7,340 nucleotides of DNA from Thermoguttaceae bacterium (GCA_024653385.1 JANLFZ010000102.1:6413-13752); one strand, 5' to 3'; shown: positions 1 to 5,307, counted from the first letter of the stretch. The notes: generated by a model from the sequence alone, not told the origin. Made by a program: numbers and translations.

Positions 1-889
1 ATGCGGATTCCGGAAGCGGCCCCAGACGACCCAGCGCGATGGCCAAGTCGTCGCCGTAGCCGACCAGCAGGGTTCGCAACTCGTCCGGGTCGGTCGTGCC
101 CGCCGCCAGGGTCACGAGATCGGCGAACCGGTGGCGCGCGCGTTTGAGAAGCGACGAGACCGTCGTGCGGTCGAGCCCCAGGCGGTCGGCGATGGCGCTG
201 GCGGAATGCCCCTCGACCACGTGGTGGTAGAGGAGATTGTACAGGCGGCGGTTTGCCTTGGTGCGGGCCTGCGCGCATTCGGCGCGCAGCGCCACCAGGG
301 CCGCCAGGAAGCAACGGACCCGCCAGGCCCGCTCCATGCCCGACGAAACCGACCCTTCGATCCACGGCTCGTCGGGGCCGGCGAACGTCTCGTCGACCGA
401 TTTCGGGTCGCGCCGGCGCTGCCGGATCAGTTCGAGAACGAGATTCTGAACGACGCCCTTGAGATACGCTCGAAAGCGGGTCGATCGCAGCGGCAGGCCC
501 GCCGTGTTGGCGATCTCGCGGTACTTCAGATACCGGCCGGGCAGATTCGCCCGGAAGTTCGAGGGCTCCCCCAGCCGAGCTAACTCCTCGTCGACTTTGC
601 TGCAAAAACCCGAGGTGCGCACCAGGCGAAGCATCAGTTCCTGGAAGAGGTCCTCGGCATCGGGCATGGCGATGCCATGCTCGGCGCATCGCGAGACGAC
701 CTCGCGCCAGCACGGCCGCAAATAGGCCCGAAGAAACGTGTCCCAGCGGCCCGCGGCGGCCTCGCGCAGCACCAAGGTCTCGGTTTCAGGGAACTCGTCC
801 CCCGTGTCCTGGGGGTTGTGCAATGCGCCCAGTTCGGCTGGGGGTTCGTCGCCCTGTTTTTTTTCGCACATTTTCGGCGCAACTGCCAT
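1..889 (-). CDS. ECF-type RNA polymerase sigma factor, 3' end outside window
   Basis: Sigma-70-family regulator expected to direct core RNA polymerase to a specific promoter set in the cytoplasm. I read 296 codons without a stop, from ATG at 889 to the window edge. An in-frame TAA lies immediately upstream of this ATG (890-892), so it is the farthest possible start; ATG at 871 (codon 7) is an alternative. No clear Shine-Dalgarno is visible. Region 2 begins near residue 47 (RWDTFLRAYLRPCW), with the region 2.2 helix PDAEDLFQELMLRLVR at 76-91. Region 2.3/2.4 is FRAYLKGVVQNLVLELIRQRRR at about 139-160. Region 4 lies at about 195-258, with the helix-turn-helix SASAIADRLGLDRTTVSSLLKR. About 45 residues (93-137) separate regions 2.2 and 2.3, longer than in a minimal ECF factor, and the protein continues at least 38 residues past region 4. 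The N-terminal 35 residues are hydrophilic and non-conserved in look. It is transcribed divergently from a second sigma gene. The family call is firm; the regulon is unknown. Confidence 0.85.
   Translation of the reverse strand, partial: MAVAPKMCEKKQGDEPPAELGALHNPQDTGDEFPETETLVLREAAAGRWDTFLRAYLRPCWREVVSRCAEHGIAMPDAEDLFQELMLRLVRTSGFCSKVDEELARLGEPSNFRANLPGRYLKYREIANTAGLPLRSTRFRAYLKGVVQNLVLELIRQRRRDPKSVDETFAGPDEPWIEGSVSSGMERAWRVRCFLAALVALRAECAQARTKANRRLYNLLYHHVVEGHSASAIADRLGLDRTTVSSLLKRARHRFADLVTLAAGTTDPDELRTLLVGYGDDLAIALGRLGPLPESA
857..864 (-). other. A8 homopolymer in codons 9-11 of the sigma gene
   Basis: The coding strand reads GAA AAA AAA CAG, an uninterrupted run of eight A. Such runs can cause transcriptional or ribosomal slippage. 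Here a shift would swap the sigma frame with a neighbouring frame that is open from an ATG at 942. Use of this site is unproven. Confidence 0.3.
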
Positions 890-925
890 TTAGCTAATAG
901 GGCGGATCGCTTCGCGCGCACCGGA

Positions 926-941
926 TGGCACCAATCTGGCA
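926..941 (+). promoter_or_regulatory. Candidate sigma-54 (-24/-12) promoter for the plus-strand sigma gene
   Basis: The sequence TGGCACCAATCTGGCA matches the sigma-54 consensus TGGCAC-N5-TTGCA at every specified base except one: G for the second T of the -12 element. The invariant GG (927-928) and GC (939-940) have the correct 10-bp separation. The predicted transcription start is near 952, giving a very short leader of about 14 nt before the TTG at 966, which weakens the case. The same bases also form a direct repeat of TGGCAC (926-931 and 937-942) spaced 11 bp apart, about one helical turn, so a dimeric repressor or activator site is an alternative reading. No enhancer site was identified. 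Confidence 0.3.
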
Positions 942-948
942 CACCGGC

Positions 949-955
949 GAGGGAG
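949..955 (+). promoter_or_regulatory. Ribosome binding site supporting a TTG start
   Basis: GAGGGAG ends 10 nt before the TTG at 966. No ATG or GTG in the same frame lies between the upstream stop (723-725) and the conserved region 2, so this site is the main support for a TTG start. Confidence 0.5.
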
Positions 956-965
956 TTGCAAGGCT

Positions 966-1511
966 TTGGTCAGGCAGATCGAATCGTTCAACGAGGTCTT
1001 CGCCCGCCACTACCGCCGGTTGGTGAAATGGTGTGGGCGCCGAGTTCCCCGGGATTTGGCGGATCCGGAAGACATTGTGCATTCCGCATACCTCCGGTGC
1101 GCAAGCCAATGGTCGGCCGCCAGAAAATCCGACCACTGCGAGGCGGGCTACCTCTATCGAGCGGTGCGTTGGACCATCCTCGACACGATCCGCGTCCACA
1201 CGCGGCGAAAGCTCGCACGCATGGGCATCACCCCGCCCAGCACGCCCGACACGCCCCCTTGGGCGCGCCTAGCCTTGGGAGAGGCCCTCGGCGCGCTGCA
1301 AGGCCGGCAGCGGCAGGTCTGTCTTGCCATGCTCGACGGCAAGAGTCGCGCGCAGATCTGCGAGGAACTCGATCTGACCTCGGGTGCCCTGGCCGTGTAT
1401 ATCCACCGCGCCAGGAACTCGCTTCATGACCTGTTGGGCCTCGACCAACCTGTCACCGCTACGGCAAGGCCGGCGGCTCGACAGCGGGAATCGGTCCGGA
1501 CAGCGCCTTGA
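966..1511 (+). CDS. ECF-type RNA polymerase sigma factor (181 aa)
   Basis: Small sigma-70-family regulator with only regions 2 and 4, as in ECF factors, at a typical length (181 aa). Region 2 spans residues 8-83: FNEVFARHYRRLVKWCGRR is followed by the region 2.2-type helix ADPEDIVHSAYLRCASQW (32-49), then GYLYRAVRWTILDTIRVHTRRK (61-82) as region 2.3/2.4. A Pro-rich linker (84-100) leads to region 4 (about 104-157), with the helix-turn-helix KSRAQICEELDLTSGALAVYIHRARNSL (126-153, given here as a motif span). The tail 158-181 is Ala/Arg-rich and unlike a folded domain. The TTG start follows the GAGGGAG box. The gene is divergent from the sigma gene at 1-889 and its last 53 bp overlap the convergent peroxidase gene. 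No anti-sigma factor is adjacent. Region 2.4 is short and Trp-poor, so promoter specificity cannot be predicted. I am confident in the family and less sure of the exact start. Confidence 0.82.
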   Translation: MVRQIESFNEVFARHYRRLVKWCGRRVPRDLADPEDIVHSAYLRCASQWSAARKSDHCEAGYLYRAVRWTILDTIRVHTRRKLARMGITPPSTPDTPPWARLALGEALGALQGRQRQVCLAMLDGKSRAQICEELDLTSGALAVYIHRARNSLHDLLGLDQPVTATARPAARQRESVRTAP

Positions 1512-2733
1512 GGAACTCGACCAGGTCCTTTTGCTGCTCCGGCGTGACCTTCGCGTTGCGCACCGCATCGAAGTCGGCCGAGCGGTACTTGTTGTCTTTT
1601 CCCCCGGCGGCCATCAGCGCCACGGCCTCTTCGAGCGTCTTGGCGCTGCCGTCGTGGAAATACGGCGCGGTGTCGGCCACGTTGCGCAACGAGGGCACGC
1701 GGAAGGCCCCGGTGTCTTCGTCCTTCTTCGTCACGTCCTTGCGGCCCTGGTCGGGTTTTTCCTTGTCCATCCCCACGCCCGCGTTGTGGAACTCGTAGTC
1801 GCTAAACAGCGGCGGGGCGTGGCAGTCGGCGCAGCCGACGCTTTCGAACAGGGCCAGGCCGCGCTTCTGCGCCTCGGTCAGGGCGTTCTGGTCGCCTCCC
1901 TTGAACCGGTCATACGGCGAGTCGCCGACCAGGATCGTCCGCTCGAAGGCCGCGATCGCCTTGGCAAAGCCCTCCTTGGTCACGCCGGTGCCGAAGACCT
2001 TCTGGAACCGCTCGTGATACTCGGGAATCTTGTCGAGCTGCGCGACCAGGTCGGCCATCTGGTGGCCCATTTCGATCGGGTTCTCGACCGGTCCGGTCGC
2101 CTGCTCTTCGAGGCTGGCCGCGCGGCCGTCCCAGAACATGGACGTGGCGTAGGCCGCGTTCATCACCGTGGGCGAATTGCGAGGTCCGACCTGCTTGCCA
2201 ATGCCCGCGCTGGTCGGCGTCTTCTCGGCCCAGCCCATCTTGGGGTCGTGGCACGTGGCGCAGGAGACCGTGCCGTCCTTGCTCACCCGCTTGTCGAAAT
2301 AGAGCATCTTGCCCAACTCGATTTTTTCGGGTGTCATCGGGTTGTCGGCCGGAACCGGCAGCGGCGGCAGGCCGCGCGGCACGGGATAGGCGACGGGTTT
2401 GGCAGCGACCTTCTCGGCCGGCTTGGACGGCGGCGGCTTGACCTCGCCGCTCGTCTCGGGCGCCTTGGCCGGGGGTTCGTGCGGCTTCGGTTCGGCCGGC
2501 TTGGTCGGCGCCTTCGGCTCGTCCGCCGGCTTGGTCTTCGACTCGTCCGGCGCCTTGGCCTTCGGCTCGTCCGGTGTGGGAGTCGGCGATTTCGGCTTGT
2601 CCTCCGGCTTGACCGCCTGCTCCTTGGCCTTCGGCTTGGCCGAGGGCGCCGTCTTCTGGCACCCAAGCGTCGCCATGACGATCGCCGCGGCGACGCACAT
2701 CGCAATCGATGGAAGCCAACTCGTTGCCTTCAT
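1459..2733 (-). CDS. Di-haem cytochrome c peroxidase (CcpA/MauG family) lipoprotein
   Basis: Predicted exported peroxidase that reduces H2O2 to water using electrons from periplasmic carriers, or a MauG-like oxidase. The ATG at 2733 is preferred: it has an AAGGAAGGAG box 8 nt upstream and begins a signal peptide (residues 1-24) ending in a lipobox, ATLG-C25. An in-frame ATG at 2778 would bury this signal. Residues 27-112 are a Lys/Pro/Glu/Ala-rich linker, probably a tether from the lipid anchor. The catalytic part (about 113-415) has two c-type haem motifs, CATCH (158-162) and CADCH (301-305). It also has FWDGR (200-204), NPIEMG (218-223) with a likely catalytic Glu221, and FRVPSLRNV plus TAPYFHDG (344-362), all hallmarks of bacterial CCP. 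Met374 in LEEAVALM is the likely second axial ligand of the electron-transfer haem; a Tyr there would favour MauG, so a peroxidase role is favoured. Length is 424 aa, the excess over typical CCP being the linker. It probably shares an operon with the upstream aldo/keto reductase. Confidence 0.92.
   Translation of the reverse strand: MKATSWLPSIAMCVAAAIVMATLGCQKTAPSAKPKAKEQAVKPEDKPKSPTPTPDEPKAKAPDESKTKPADEPKAPTKPAEPKPHEPPAKAPETSGEVKPPPSKPAEKVAAKPVAYPVPRGLPPLPVPADNPMTPEKIELGKMLYFDKRVSKDGTVSCATCHDPKMGWAEKTPTSAGIGKQVGPRNSPTVMNAAYATSMFWDGRAASLEEQATGPVENPIEMGHQMADLVAQLDKIPEYHERFQKVFGTGVTKEGFAKAIAAFERTILVGDSPYDRFKGGDQNALTEAQKRGLALFESVGCADCHAPPLFSDYEFHNAGVGMDKEKPDQGRKDVTKKDEDTGAFRVPSLRNVADTAPYFHDGSAKTLEEAVALMAAGGKDNKYRSADFDAVRNAKVTPEQQKDLVEFLKALSGPIPAVEPPALP
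2398..2655 (-). repeat. Low-complexity Lys/Pro/Glu linker-coding repeat in the peroxidase gene
   Basis: Codons 27-112 consist of imperfect short repeats such as DEPKA, KPAEPK and APDESK. At DNA level these appear on the plus strand as recurring units like GGCTCGTCCGG and GCCTTGGCCTTCGG. No hydrophobic or aromatic core is present, apart from the Tyr/Val stretch that begins the catalytic domain. I interpret it as a disordered tether. The repeats make this stretch prone to length change. Confidence 0.7.
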
Positions 2734-2741
2734 GCGACACG

Positions 2742-2751
2742 CTCCTTCCTT
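2742..2751 (-). promoter_or_regulatory. Strong ribosome binding site for the peroxidase
   Basis: AAGGAAGGAG on the minus strand lies 8 nt before the ATG at 2733. It decides against the longer in-frame ATG at 2778. Confidence 0.75.
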
Positions 2752-2765
2752 CGGAGATTCAAAGA

Positions 2766-2800
2766 CGCGGCCTCGCACCGGAAGCCGCGCGAGTACTCGC
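2766..2800. repeat. Inverted repeat and 12-bp palindrome between reductase and peroxidase genes
   Basis: The 76-bp gap 2734-2809 contains CGCGGC (2766-2771) pairing with GCCGCG (2784-2789), a 6-bp stem with a 12-nt loop. It abuts the perfect palindrome GCGAGTACTCGC (2789-2800). Neither is followed by a T run on the minus strand, so an intrinsic terminator is unlikely. An operator or an RNA processing hairpin is possible. A 12-bp palindrome is expected by chance once or twice in a window this size. Confidence 0.35.
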
Positions 2801-2809
2801 CGGTGGTTG

Positions 2810-3826
2810 CTAGCACAGCCCGGGCCGAGGCGCGGCGGCGCGGGCCAGCGGGCCGAAGTGCGTGCCCCACTTTGGCGCCAGCTCCTTGCCCAAGGCCAGG
2901 GCCTTGGCCAACTCGTCCTGCGAGAGCGGCTGGTAGCGGGCCACCATGGCCACGTCCTGTTTGACCTGCTCGACGCTGGCGCAACCGAGGTTCAAGGTGT
3001 TCACGCCCGGCACGCCCAAGGCGTAACGCACGGCCAGTTCGAGGTGCTCGGTGTCGAGGTGCGGGCCGGATGCCGGGTCGGGATACTGCCCGTTCTTGGC
3101 ACCCCCGAAGACCTTCATCGCCACCACGCCGACCTGGTGCTTGACCGCGATCGGCAACACGCTCTCTTCGAACTTGTACGTGTGCCGGTCGACGAAGTTC
3201 ACGACGGTCAATAGCACGTCGCACTCGCCCGACTCGAGAAACCGGGCGAACTTGCCGGGCCGGTTGTGTCCCGAGATGCCCACGAACCGGATCTTGCCGG
3301 CCTTCTTCTGTTTGACCAGCCAGGTGAAGACGCCCTCGGGTTTTTGCGCCACCTCGACATCGCGGTCCCCCACCTGGTGGAAGTAGACCAGATCGATGTA
3401 GTCGGTCTTCAAGAGCTTGAGCGAATTCGCGAGGATCTTTTCGGCCTTGTCCACCGAATCGGCCAGGACTTTGGTCGAGAGAAACACCTCCTTGCGGCGT
3501 TTGCCCAGCGCCAAGCCGACGCCCTCTTCGGCAATATCGTAGGCCGGGGCCGTGTCGATCGCATTGATCCCCAGGTCGATGGCCGCGTTGACGCAGTCGG
3601 CGACGCGCTGGGTCGAATGGGGCTTGGCGAACCCGCACGGGGCCGTGCCCAAGGTCATGGTGGTGACCGAGACGCCGGTCTTGCCCAAGACGCGGCGGGG
3701 CAACTCGCCGGATGCCGCGGCGGCTGCCTGGCCGAGGCCGGCCCCAAGCAGGAGCCCCCCCGCGGCCAGCCCCGTCTGTTGGAGGAAACTACGACGATGG
3801 ATTTCGCGGTATTCGTGTCCGGACAC
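2810..3826 (-). CDS. Tat-exported aldo/keto reductase
   Basis: Predicted NAD(P)H-dependent oxidoreductase with a TIM-barrel aldo/keto reductase fold, exported across the cytoplasmic membrane already folded by the Tat system. I choose GTG at 3826, which has GAGGAG 8 nt upstream. The in-frame ATG at 3847 has no Shine-Dalgarno and would add only seven residues. The Tat signal is HRRSFLQ at residues 10-16, then a hydrophobic Gly/Ala/Leu stretch (19-33) and an AxA-type Ala run (34-38). The mature domain starts at about 42 with RRVLGKTGVSVTTMTLGTAPCG. The catalytic tetrad of the family is visible: Asp91 and Tyr96 (INAIDTAPAY), Lys119 (FLSTK) and His150 (DLVYFHQ). GKIRFVGISGH (177-187) is the conserved strand. 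The length is 338 aa, with no C-terminal 4Fe-4S cysteine cluster, unlike some ferredoxin-linked members. The substrate cannot be inferred. It lies upstream of, and is probably co-transcribed with, the peroxidase. Confidence 0.9.
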   Translation of the reverse strand: MSGHEYREIHRRSFLQQTGLAAGGLLLGAGLGQAAAAASGELPRRVLGKTGVSVTTMTLGTAPCGFAKPHSTQRVADCVNAAIDLGINAIDTAPAYDIAEEGVGLALGKRRKEVFLSTKVLADSVDKAEKILANSLKLLKTDYIDLVYFHQVGDRDVEVAQKPEGVFTWLVKQKKAGKIRFVGISGHNRPGKFARFLESGECDVLLTVVNFVDRHTYKFEESVLPIAVKHQVGVVAMKVFGGAKNGQYPDPASGPHLDTEHLELAVRYALGVPGVNTLNLGCASVEQVKQDVAMVARYQPLSQDELAKALALGKELAPKWGTHFGPLARAAAPRPGLC

Positions 3827-3834
3827 TTTGGCTG

Positions 3835-3840
3835 CTCCTC
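3835..3840 (-). promoter_or_regulatory. Ribosome binding site that selects the GTG start of the aldo/keto reductase
   Basis: GAGGAG on the minus strand, 8 nt before GTG at 3826. The alternative ATG at 3847 lies upstream of this box and has no purine-rich box of its own. Confidence 0.65.
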
Positions 3841-3879
3841 GGATCATGGAAAGAATACGTACGGCGTCAAGGCGGGAAG

Positions 3880-3986
3880 GTAACCGTTCACCGGCAGGGG
3901 ACCGGCTCGCCTTTCGGCCCCATGCGGGCCGAAAAACACGGCTATCCCCCTTGCGCCCGAAGGGGACAGTCCCCGTGAATGGTTAC
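3880..3986. repeat. Nested inverted-repeat element (REP/MITE-like or structured RNA)
   Basis: This occupies the middle of the 299-bp non-coding gap 3827-4125. GTAACCGTTCAC (3880-3891) pairs with GTGAATGGTTAC (3975-3986), 11 of 12 Watson-Crick with one G-T wobble. After a 5-nt bulge, GGGGAC (3897-3902) pairs with GTCCCC (3969-3974). Inside are a perfect 9-bp hairpin, TTTCGGCCC (3912-3920) with GGGCCGAAA (3926-3934) and a 5-nt loop, and a 6-bp hairpin, CCCCTT (3947-3952) with AAGGGG (3960-3965). Together they form a three-way junction. A competing fold is the tight palindrome GGGGACAGTCCCC (3962-3974). I see no flanking target duplication, no transposase and no T-run terminator. A REP/MITE-type mobile repeat seems most likely; a regulatory RNA or a protein-binding site for the divergent genes is possible. 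The rest of the gap, 3987-4125, shows only a weak 7-bp repeat (GGCCATT 4007-4013 with AATGGCC 4041-4047). Confidence 0.65.
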
Positions 3987-4112
3987 GGTCTTTCGTTTTC
4001 CGCTTGGGCCATTGTTGCAGAACGGGCCGCCAAAGTCAAAAATGGCCGACAGAAGACCCCCCATGATTGTCCGCATCCAACCGCGCGGCCGGCCGCCGCC
4101 GGTTCGCCGGAC

Positions 4113-4116
4113 GGAG
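4113..4116 (+). promoter_or_regulatory. Ribosome binding site for the URO-D-like gene
   Basis: GGAG lies 9 nt before ATG 4126 and supports this start over the upstream in-frame start at 3979. No convincing promoter was found in 3987-4112. Confidence 0.5.
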
Positions 4117-4125
4117 AGTGCTTCG

Positions 4126-5244
4126 ATGACCAACCGAGAGCGTATCCTGGCGATTCTCGAGGGGAAGGCGCCGGACCAGATCCCCTGGATTCCCCGGCTG
4201 GCCATTTGGTACGAGGCCAACCGTCGGGCGGGTACGTTGCCCAAGGAGTACCAGGGCTTGACGTTGCGCCAAGTCGAGCAAGCGGTCTTTGGCGGCACCG
4301 CGGCCCGCGATGGCTTCATCTATCGGGTCGAACTGCGCGGTGTCGAGGTCCGCCGACGGCAGGAAGGTCTGGAGACCCTTACGGAATATGTCACGCCCGT
4401 CGGCACCGTGACCACTCGGCTTCGGGGAACCGAACACTTGCGCCGGCAGGGCATCCAGGATGCCGAGGTCGGCTTCATGCTCAAACGCCGCGAGGACTAC
4501 CCGGTGGTCGAGTACCTCGTCGAGCATACGCATTACCTCCCGGCCTATGAAGAATACGAGGCGTACGAGCGCGAGGTGGGCGACGACGGCTATCCGATGG
4601 TCAATTGCGGCGACTGCCCCATGCACCATTGGATGCGGGCCCTGGCCGGCTACGATCAGGCCTACTACCACCTCAACGACTTCGCCAACGAGGTCGAACG
4701 TCTCGTGGCCGTGATGACCGACCGGTACAAGGACTCGATCTGGAAACACATGCTCGATTCGCCGGCGCGCCTGTTGATGCACGGGCACCATCTGTCGAGC
4801 CAAATGACGCCGCCCCCGCTGTTCGAGCGCTACATTCTGCCTTACTACCAGGAACTGACGCCCAGACTCCGCGCGCGCGGCAAGGTGGTGGCCCTGCACG
4901 CCGACAACGATACGCGACTGATTCTGTCGCTGATCGAGCGTGCCGGCATCGGCATGGCCGAGTGCTTCGTGACCAGCCCCATGGTGAAGACCACCCTGGC
5001 CGAGGCCCGCGCGGCCTGGGGAGACCGGGTGATCATCTGGGGCGGCATCCCTTCGGCGATTCTCGAGTCGCCCTTTAGCGACGAGCAGTTCGAGCAGTAC
5101 GTCGACGAGGTTTTCCGCACGATCGCGCCGGGCAAGGCGTTCATTCTCGGCATCGCCGACAACGCCATGCCCGGCTCGCGCATCGATCGCATCCGGCGGA
5201 TCACCGAGATCGTCCAACAGCGTGGCAAGTACCCCGTGGGCTGA
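4126..5244 (+). CDS. Uroporphyrinogen decarboxylase (URO-D/MtaA) superfamily protein, non-HemE
   Basis: Cytoplasmic TIM-barrel protein of the URO-D superfamily, which contains haem-pathway HemE and the methyltransferases MtaA/CmuA. The ATG at 4126 is chosen for its GGAG box 9 nt upstream and because TNRERILAILEGKAPDQIPW (residues 2-21) is the usual opening of this superfamily. An in-frame start at 3979 would add a basic, unconserved leader. Later blocks fit the fold: GHHLSSQMTPPPLFERYILP from about residue 220, then VVALHADNDTRLI with His258, Asp260 and Asp262, then AECF with Cys280, then VIIWGGIPS. The HemE arginine motif (RQAGRY-like) near the N terminus is missing, so haem synthesis is unlikely. 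The His258/Cys280 arrangement recalls, without strictly matching, the zinc ligands of MtaA-type methyltransferases. Cys161-Gly-Asp-Cys164 followed by PMHH is an unusual CxxC candidate metal or redox site. At 372 aa it is of normal length. It is followed at 77 bp by a secreted carbohydrate-active-type gene, probably the same operon. Substrate unknown. Confidence 0.82.
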   Translation: MTNRERILAILEGKAPDQIPWIPRLAIWYEANRRAGTLPKEYQGLTLRQVEQAVFGGTAARDGFIYRVELRGVEVRRRQEGLETLTEYVTPVGTVTTRLRGTEHLRRQGIQDAEVGFMLKRREDYPVVEYLVEHTHYLPAYEEYEAYEREVGDDGYPMVNCGDCPMHHWMRALAGYDQAYYHLNDFANEVERLVAVMTDRYKDSIWKHMLDSPARLLMHGHHLSSQMTPPPLFERYILPYYQELTPRLRARGKVVALHADNDTRLILSLIERAGIGMAECFVTSPMVKTTLAEARAAWGDRVIIWGGIPSAILESPFSDEQFEQYVDEVFRTIAPGKAFILGIADNAMPGSRIDRIRRITEIVQQRGKYPVG

Positions 5245-5257
5245 CGCCGCACGGGGT
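5231..5257 (+). other. Hairpin spanning the stop codon of the URO-D-like gene
   Basis: ACCCCGTG (5231-5238) pairs perfectly with CACGGGGT (5250-5257). Inside, GGC (5239-5241) pairs with GCC (5246-5248) with one bulged G, giving about 11 bp closed by TGAC, which is the stop codon TGA plus one base. No T run follows, so it is not a standard intrinsic terminator. It may mark an mRNA processing or 3'-stability site between two operon genes. Confidence 0.5.
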
Positions 5258-5259
5258 TC

Positions 5260-5273
5260 GCCGCGACTGCGGC
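5260..5273 (+). other. Second short hairpin in the URO-D/DUF4838 gap
   Basis: GCCGC (5260-5264) pairs with GCGGC (5269-5273) around the tetraloop GACT, only 2 nt after the stop-codon hairpin. No T run follows. The pair occupies the first third of the 77-bp gap 5245-5321; the remainder leads into the ribosome binding site. Confidence 0.35.
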
Positions 5274-5307
5274 CAGCCTTTGGTCATTCGGATCCTTTCG
5301 ACCGCTT

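Noticed and set aside
634..942. A 102-codon minus-strand frame starting upstream of the left sigma gene
   Set aside because: It is out of frame with the sigma motifs, and its sequence after the A8 run is the shifted reading of sigma region 2. It is kept only as context for the slippage idea.
1384..2964. A 526-codon open frame on the plus strand with Leu/Gly/Arg repeats
   Set aside because: It is antisense to the peroxidase. The repeats (RRLGLRLVRR-like) are the mirror of the Lys/Pro/Glu linker. It starts inside the sigma gene and has no ribosome binding site of note.
3843..3870. Housekeeping-type promoter on the minus strand, TTGACG (3865-3870) and CATGAT (3843-3848), 16-bp spacer
   Set aside because: The predicted transcription start falls inside the ribosome binding site used by the GTG at 3826, and the -10 box matches only four of six bases.
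3912..3939. Intrinsic terminator
   Set aside because: The perfect 9-bp hairpin has an A run after it on the plus strand and none of the required T run on the downstream side in either direction; no gene ends nearby.
4004..4019. Possible sigma-54 promoter ending in TTGCA
   Set aside because: The -12 part is perfect, but the GG of the -24 part is one base too close, and only half of that hexamer matches. Sigma-54 spacing is strict.
3979..4125. Upstream in-frame start for the URO-D-like protein
   Set aside because: It would begin inside the inverted-repeat element (3880-3986) and add 49 basic, unconserved residues. The ATG at 4126 has a GGAG box and starts the family's conserved opening.
4036..5217. 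A 393-codon open frame on the minus strand
   Set aside because: Antisense to the URO-D-like gene, with a composition typical of GC-rich mirror frames and no recognisable domain.
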